From the NCBI GenBank assembly GCA_039805565.1, contig JBDLTZ010000338.1, positions 1-9,052 of the forward strand: a stretch of 9,052 bases of DNA. Reading direction: 5' to 3'. Position numbers and translations under genes: made by a program. The notes beneath the pieces were generated by a model. The model ran no database searches. It was not told the origin of the DNA and saw nothing but the letters and a program-made list of their open reading frames with translations. The stretch comes from CALJIC01 sp039805565. GTDB lineage: Bacteria; Chloroflexota; Chloroflexia; Chloroflexales; Roseiflexaceae. Below are positions 5,715 to 9,052 of this stretch, in pieces (the stretch's first letter is position 1; each line of letters starts with the position of its first letter).

Positions 5715-6614
5715 CTAGAGCGGCGAGTCGTCGCGAGGGCTCCGCCCGCCCATCTCTCGCTCGCGCAGGGGCTCCTCCCTGGCCGAGCCCCGGCTCTCTG
5801 CGAGCTCCGCCCGCAGCGCGGCGAGCTCCGCCCGCAGCGCGGCAAGATCGCCGACGCCCTCCGGATCACCGCCCGCGTCGGCGCGGTCCTGCCCGACGAA
5901 GTGGCTGGCGATCGAGGCCGTGATATAGCCGAACACCGAAAACGCATAGACAGCGATCAGCCACCCGAGCAGCCGCCCCTCAGCCGTCTTAGGCCAGTAC
6001 TCCGAGCCAAGCGTCGTCATGATCATCGCCGTCCACCACACCGCCTCGGCGTATCCATCCAGCCCCTCTCCGTCCCGTGCCAAGAGTCCGGCCTCACGCA
6101 GGGCGGCCGGGCTCTCGAGGCGCGCCATCCCCGCAGCGCCGACAAGCGTCACGACCACCGTCAGCACGACGACGTAGCCGATCCCGCGCCGGCTCAAGGT
6201 CCGGCCGACGGCGCGCATCCCACGGTTGAGCGAGGTAAGCAGCCGCGCCAGGCTGAGCGAGCGCACGGCGCGCGCCGCCCGCAGCGAGCGCACGACACGA
6301 GCGACGCGGAACACGCGCAGCGCCGGCAGCAGCAGCGAGACGGCCGTGAGCCAGTTGCGGCGCAGGTAGTCGCGCTTGCTGGGCGCGATCGCCAGTCCCA
6401 GCGCGAAGTCGAGGATGAACAGCACCCAGATCAGGTTGCTCGCACCCTCCAGGAGCGGGCCGAGGCCGCGCGTGAAATCCACCACCAGCAGCGCCAGCCA
6501 GACGAACGCAAGCGCTGTCATGGGCGCGTCGGTGAACGCGTCGATCTGCGCCAGGAGCTCGGCGCGCGCCCGGCGTGTCTCCTGCTGTGTCTGTTGAGGC
6601 GGTGGATCGGCCAC
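5715..6614 (-). CDS. Voltage-sensor-type ion channel with non-canonical filter
   Basis: A 299-residue membrane protein with the six-TM plan of the ion-transporter superfamily. S1 is about residues 32-47, S2 59-77, S3 86-97. S4 (99-127) has arginines at every third position (100, 103, 106, 109, 112, 115, 118). S5 is about 144-164, the pore helix 189-201 and S6 214-240. The filter region reads TTLGSEYWP (200-208) in place of the potassium-channel TVGYGD, so potassium selectivity should not be assumed. An apparent coiled coil follows (LAALRAE twice, 257-270), likely for tetramer assembly; it is coded by an exact 21-bp tandem duplication. The protein starts at a GTG (6614), with a GAGGAG ribosome site about ten bases upstream. 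It is divergent from the LysM gene across a 206-base gap. Family assignment is firm; the conducted ion and the physiological role are unknown. Confidence 0.88.
   Translation of the reverse strand: MADPPPQQTQQETRRARAELLAQIDAFTDAPMTALAFVWLALLVVDFTRGLGPLLEGASNLIWVLFILDFALGLAIAPSKRDYLRRNWLTAVSLLLPALRVFRVARVVRSLRAARAVRSLSLARLLTSLNRGMRAVGRTLSRRGIGYVVVLTVVVTLVGAAGMARLESPAALREAGLLARDGEGLDGYAEAVWWTAMIMTTLGSEYWPKTAEGRLLGWLIAVYAFSVFGYITASIASHFVGQDRADAGGDPEGVGDLAALRAELAALRAELAESRGSAREEPLREREMGGRSPRDDSPL
5801..5842 (-). repeat. Exact 21-bp tandem duplication coding a coiled-coil heptad
   Basis: CGAGCTCCGCCCGCAGCGCG plus one G occurs twice back to back (5801-5821 and 5822-5842) without a mismatch. Each copy codes seven residues, one coiled-coil heptad, so the copy number can change without breaking the frame of the ion-channel gene. 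Confidence 0.85.
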
Positions 6615-6701
6615 GGGCGATCAGCTCCTCTCCGCGCTGCGGGTGTCTCGCGCTACAGGCAGAGCAACGGCCGTGCCGCGCCTGAACCCGCACGCCCGCG
6701 G

Positions 6702-6730
6702 TTGACAGGAGCCGCGCGGCTCGCTACGAT
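6702..6730 (+). promoter_or_regulatory. Near-consensus sigma-70 promoter for the LysM lipoprotein
   Basis: A perfect TTGACA (6702-6707) and TACGAT (6725-6730) are separated by exactly 17 bases, the optimal spacing. Transcription would start near 6737, giving a leader of roughly 84 bases before the ATG at 6821. The spacer contains a perfect 14-base palindrome (6709-6722). Confidence 0.8.
6709..6722. promoter_or_regulatory. Candidate operator palindrome in the promoter spacer
   Basis: GAGCCGCGCGGCTC is a perfect 14-base palindrome lying wholly between the -35 and -10 hexamers. A dimeric repressor bound there would block the polymerase. GC-rich DNA makes short palindromes less surprising, so placement is the main argument. 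Confidence 0.45.
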
Positions 6731-6820
6731 TTGAGTGACGACCACCAGCGCCCACCACGGGCGTGGCCGCCTGAGCACACACGCGCCGCTCCGGGCTGGA
6801 GCAGCGCGCAGGGGGAACGA

Positions 6821-7351
6821 ATGCTTCCACAGCGGCAGAACACCTTCGGACGGACCGGCCTCCTCCTACGACGGTTGTCGAGAGCGCTCACGGGTTCTCC
6901 GGCAGGGCGAAGACGTACCGATGCCACAGCTGCCCGATCGTTCGGGCTCATCCTGCCGCGCCTCGGCCTTCTGGCTGTGCTGCTCACCGGCTGCGCGCTC
7001 CCCGACCCGCCGCGGTCCGGAACGCCGCAGCCCAGCACGCTGCCGCTGCTGGCGGTGAGCCCCGCGCCCACCTTGGACGCTGCGGCGACGGAGACCCTCC
7101 TCGCGCAGCCGGCCACCACCCCCCCGGCGATGCCCACCGCCACGCCCGCGGCCATCGTCACCCCCGACGGGCCGCCGCGCTACACGGTGCAGCCGGGCGA
7201 CACACTCGCCACGATCGCGCGCCAGTTCGAGACCACGGTCGAAGCGATCATCGCGCTGAACCAGCTGGCCGACCCGAACCAGATCGAGGTGGGGCAGCAG
7301 CTCGTGCTGCCGGCGCCGGGCGGAACCGCCGCGCCAGCGGACGGGCCGTAG
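6821..7351 (+). CDS. LysM-domain lipoprotein
   Basis: A 176-residue exported protein. A hydrophobic stretch at 41-57 ends in the lipobox LTGC, predicting cleavage before C58 and lipid anchoring to the cytoplasmic membrane. A proline/threonine/alanine-rich linker (about 61-118) leads to one C-terminal LysM domain (121-165: YTVQPGDTLATIARQF, then ALNQLADPNQIEVGQQLVLP), which binds peptidoglycan or other N-acetylglucosamine polymers. The ATG at 6821 follows an AGGGGG ribosome site five bases upstream. The frame is open back to a TTG at 6731, but that codon touches the -10 hexamer and lies before the expected transcription start. The 40-residue segment before the hydrophobic core is long for a signal peptide; a later start such as the TTG near 6873 is possible. 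No enzymatic domain is present, so a wall-anchoring or structural role is inferred. Confidence 0.85.
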   Translation: MLPQRQNTFGRTGLLLRRLSRALTGSPAGRRRTDATAARSFGLILPRLGLLAVLLTGCALPDPPRSGTPQPSTLPLLAVSPAPTLDAAATETLLAQPATTPPAMPTATPAAIVTPDGPPRYTVQPGDTLATIARQFETTVEAIIALNQLADPNQIEVGQQLVLPAPGGTAAPADGP

Positions 7352-7355
7352 AGCC

Positions 7356-7383
7356 GAACGCTGAATGCTGAACGCTGAACGCT
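7356..7383 (+). repeat. Heptamer tandem repeat (GAACGCT units) after the LysM gene
   Basis: Four seven-base units (GAACGCT, GAATGCT, GAACGCT, GAACGCT) begin four bases after the TAG stop. In other phase the unit is TGAACGC, related to TGAGTGC and TGAGTCG at the left end of the window. Three TGA triplets (7362, 7369, 7376) fall in three different frames. Confidence 0.75.
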
Positions 7384-7480
7384 GGGCGCCCGACGTTGAA
7401 GCTCCCAGCCACGAGATACATCCAGCGTCGGGTGCTACGCGCCAGACACCGCGCCACTGTGCCATCCCCCCAGACGATGC

Positions 7481-7516
7481 CGCCCACAGGCGAGGGGTTA
7501 CCCTCACCTATGGGCG
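7481..7516 (-). terminator. Strong hairpin 32 bases after brxL, probable operon 3' end
   Basis: On the minus strand CGCCCATAGGTGAGGG pairs with CCCTCGCCTGTGGGCG around the loop TAAC, 16 pairs in all, two of them G-U. On the plus strand the same two positions would be C-A mismatches, so the fold favours minus-strand RNA, that is the transcript of brxL. No U-run follows, so termination may be factor-dependent or the hairpin may only protect the end. Confidence 0.5.
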
Positions 7517-7548
7517 TCACAACAGGTCATAATATTCGCCTCGCACAC

Positions 7549-8958
7549 CTACACACAGCCGATCGTCACGCGCGTGTACTCAGGGTCCAGGATTGCTAGC
7601 TGGTCGCGCACCCGCTGGCGCAAGCTAATGGCCGGCTTAAGGCAGTACTCGTTGAAATCCTCGTCGGTGAGCTCACCGTGGGGGAACAGCAGCTTACAGT
7701 AGCCGGCTGCAAGCCGAGAGATAGCTATGATATCCCGCTGATCATTGGTTCCCGTGATCGTGCTGCGCTGCTGGACAATCTGCTCGTACCCTGCGCGTGT
7801 GCGGAGCTGGTGCAGGACGTCCCCAAAGAAATCGGCCTTGAACCCAACGCCCGTAGCGATGAACGACCGCTCGATACGCGGCAGCTCCCAGCCAGGGAGA
7901 ATACCGTGGATTCGGTCGATAAAGGCGGTCTCGCCCAAGAACTCAGGCAGCTCCTGGAAGAGATTCTCGTGGCGAGGGCGCTTATTCTCATCCAACGGGA
8001 TATTGGCAAGTAGCATGAGCCCGGCGCTCGCCTCCACCTTCTGCACGCCACCGCGGGCGACGCTCCCGGATTCAAGATAATCTTTGAGCACGCCGATCAT
8101 CTCACCGGGGTTACTGAACGAGAGCGACTGCGCCTCGTCGAAGACGACAAGATCATAGTGGGTGAGCAGGCCAGGCTGACGGTTCTGGTTATTATAGAAG
8201 AGGGCCGCCGCGGTCACCTTGCCGCCTGAGACAAGGCGCGCATAGCGAGACAGATTGAGAAAGACGAACGACTTGCCAGTCCCCTTCGGCGCGAGCTCAA
8301 TCATGTTGACCCGCTCTTGCACCAAGGGCAGCAGGCGCGTCAGAAGCAGCATCTGCTGCGGGATAGTGTATGCGTCGGGGTTGTACCCCATACTGGACAC
8401 CAGCAGATCGCGCCACTCGTCCAAAGCAAAGGCCGCACGCTGCTCGCAGTAAAGATCAAGGTCTAGGCCAGCGTTCTGCATCGGCCGGAAATCGACCATC
8501 CAGATCTGCCCTTCCTTCCGCACGCGGTCAGGCGGATAGTACTGCAGCTTACCGACGCCCCACACGCCGCTGCCATAGAGCAGAGGGTACTGGTCGCCGA
8601 TTGCTCGCTCGACGCCCGCCTTGCGCTCGTCGAGGCAGGGAATCATCAGGCGCAGCTCATTCCGCTGAAGGTCAACGCTGAGGCTGAACTGGTCGAGCAC
8701 CGTCAGCGCCTCGCCGTTGTAGAGCTGAGCCTTCAGTTGCTCCTTCTGATCGCGGGTTGGAAGGTGCTTATTGAGGAACATACGGATGCCATGACGCGCA
8801 TCATCGTCAAGAACCCCATCCGGCGCGTGGCGAGTCACAATCCACTCACTCACAAAAGCGGGCACGCTCCTGGTACCGAAGCCAGCCTCTTGTACAAGGG
8901 ATTTATTAACGCAGACCTCGCCGAAGAGCGCCTGCGCCTTCTCTTCGTAGGGGAGCAC
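7549..8958 (-). CDS. BrxL-type AAA+ ATPase of a BREX defence system, short form
   Basis: A 469-residue protein of the BrxL family (BREX phage-defence ATPase, called Lon-like). The N-terminal domain (about 1-185) includes GSGVWGVGKLQY and FRPMQNAGLDLD. The AAA+ core follows, with Walker A PKGTGKS (224-230), Walker B LVVFDE ending at D274-E275, a sensor-like ANI (318-320), and family hallmarks VSGGKVT, LFYNN, LLTHYD, ETAFIDRIHGILPGWELPR. It stops shortly after the ATPase lid region (KPAISLRQRVRDQL, DPEY), whereas type I BrxL is usually near 680 residues with a C-terminal Lon-protease fold, so this is a short form. The start GTG at 8958 has AGGTGA five bases upstream; a GTG at 8967 abuts the preceding stop codon but has no ribosome site. 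Base and codon use are visibly less GC-rich than the left neighbours, suggesting transfer. As usual for brxL, it appears last in its operon. Confidence 0.88.
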   Translation of the reverse strand: MLPYEEKAQALFGEVCVNKSLVQEAGFGTRSVPAFVSEWIVTRHAPDGVLDDDARHGIRMFLNKHLPTRDQKEQLKAQLYNGEALTVLDQFSLSVDLQRNELRLMIPCLDERKAGVERAIGDQYPLLYGSGVWGVGKLQYYPPDRVRKEGQIWMVDFRPMQNAGLDLDLYCEQRAAFALDEWRDLLVSSMGYNPDAYTIPQQMLLLTRLLPLVQERVNMIELAPKGTGKSFVFLNLSRYARLVSGGKVTAAALFYNNQNRQPGLLTHYDLVVFDEAQSLSFSNPGEMIGVLKDYLESGSVARGGVQKVEASAGLMLLANIPLDENKRPRHENLFQELPEFLGETAFIDRIHGILPGWELPRIERSFIATGVGFKADFFGDVLHQLRTRAGYEQIVQQRSTITGTNDQRDIIAISRLAAGYCKLLFPHGELTDEDFNEYCLKPAISLRQRVRDQLAILDPEYTRVTIGCV

Positions 8959-8967
8959 TGTTATCAC

Positions 8968-9051
8968 CTAGCTAAACATGTCTTCAAACGACGTGTCCTT
9001 CGTCTGGAGACGTCGGAGAGCTATCCGTGCTTGACCGGAATCGTGGTGAGG
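8968..9051 (-). CDS. C-terminal end of the gene upstream of brxL (partial)
   Basis: The only open minus-strand frame at the window edge codes 27 residues ending in LRRLQTKDTSFEDMFS and a TAG at 8968-8970. The stop codon is adjacent to the first possible GTG of brxL and nine bases before the preferred one, so translation is probably coupled. In type I BREX loci the gene before brxL is pglZ, a phosphatase-like protein. That identity is inferred from gene order only; 27 residues are too few to recognise a family. Confidence 0.6.
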   Translation of the reverse strand, partial: PHHDSGQARIALRRLQTKDTSFEDMFS

Positions 9052-9052
9052 G

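Noticed and set aside
6731..6820. TTG start of the LysM gene at 6731
   Set aside because: It directly abuts the -10 hexamer and lies upstream of the predicted transcription start; the ATG at 6821 has a good ribosome site.
7386..7440. Inverted pair GCGCCCGACG / CGTCGGGTGC
   Set aside because: One mismatch and a loop of about 35 bases; not convincing as a structure in GC-rich DNA.
7400..7548. Possible small genes or integration site between the LysM gene and brxL
   Set aside because: No frame with start, ribosome site and protein-like content, and no duplicated attachment sequence or tRNA end is visible in the window.

Overview
The window looks like chromosomal DNA of a high-GC member of the Chloroflexota, probably a Roseiflexus/Kouleothrix-like lineage. 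This is inferred from gene types and from short TGA-containing heptamer repeats and G/C-tract hairpins between genes; no marker gene is present to prove it. Nearly all genes lie on the minus strand. The single exception is a LysM lipoprotein.

Layout. 1-167: intergenic repeat region (53-bp direct repeat, heptamer array, G/C hairpin). 168-1256 and 1357-2445: two tandem amidohydrolase-2 family paralogues, each exactly 362 residues, probably one transcription unit. 2557-3786: a CE15 glucuronoyl-esterase-like hydrolase. 3787-4354: a long gap holding a degraded plus-strand coding remnant and a hairpin-rich repeat. 4355-5371: a zinc-dependent medium-chain dehydrogenase. 5372-5714: a second gap with a broken minus-strand gene end and a small repeat. 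5715-6614: a six-TM voltage-sensor ion channel with a non-potassium filter sequence. 6821-7351 (plus): a LysM lipoprotein behind a near-consensus promoter that has a perfect palindrome in its spacer. 7352-7548: heptamer repeat and a strong hairpin. 7549-8958: a short BrxL, the AAA+ ATPase of BREX phage-defence systems. 8968-9051: the C-terminal end of the next gene of that operon, which continues beyond the window.

How the parts work together. The left half (two metal-dependent hydrolases or decarboxylases, a glucuronoyl esterase, a dehydrogenase) reads as a small catabolic neighbourhood, possibly for plant-cell-wall or aromatic compounds. Three of its genes carry the same extended -10 motif (TGCTACAAT-like) upstream. 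The right edge is a different kind of DNA: codon use and base composition in brxL are visibly less GC-biased, consistent with a horizontally acquired defence island whose last gene is brxL. The most interesting points are the short BrxL without a Lon protease domain, the ion channel with a GSEYWP filter, and the heptamer repeats that place TGA stops in all three frames just after gene ends.
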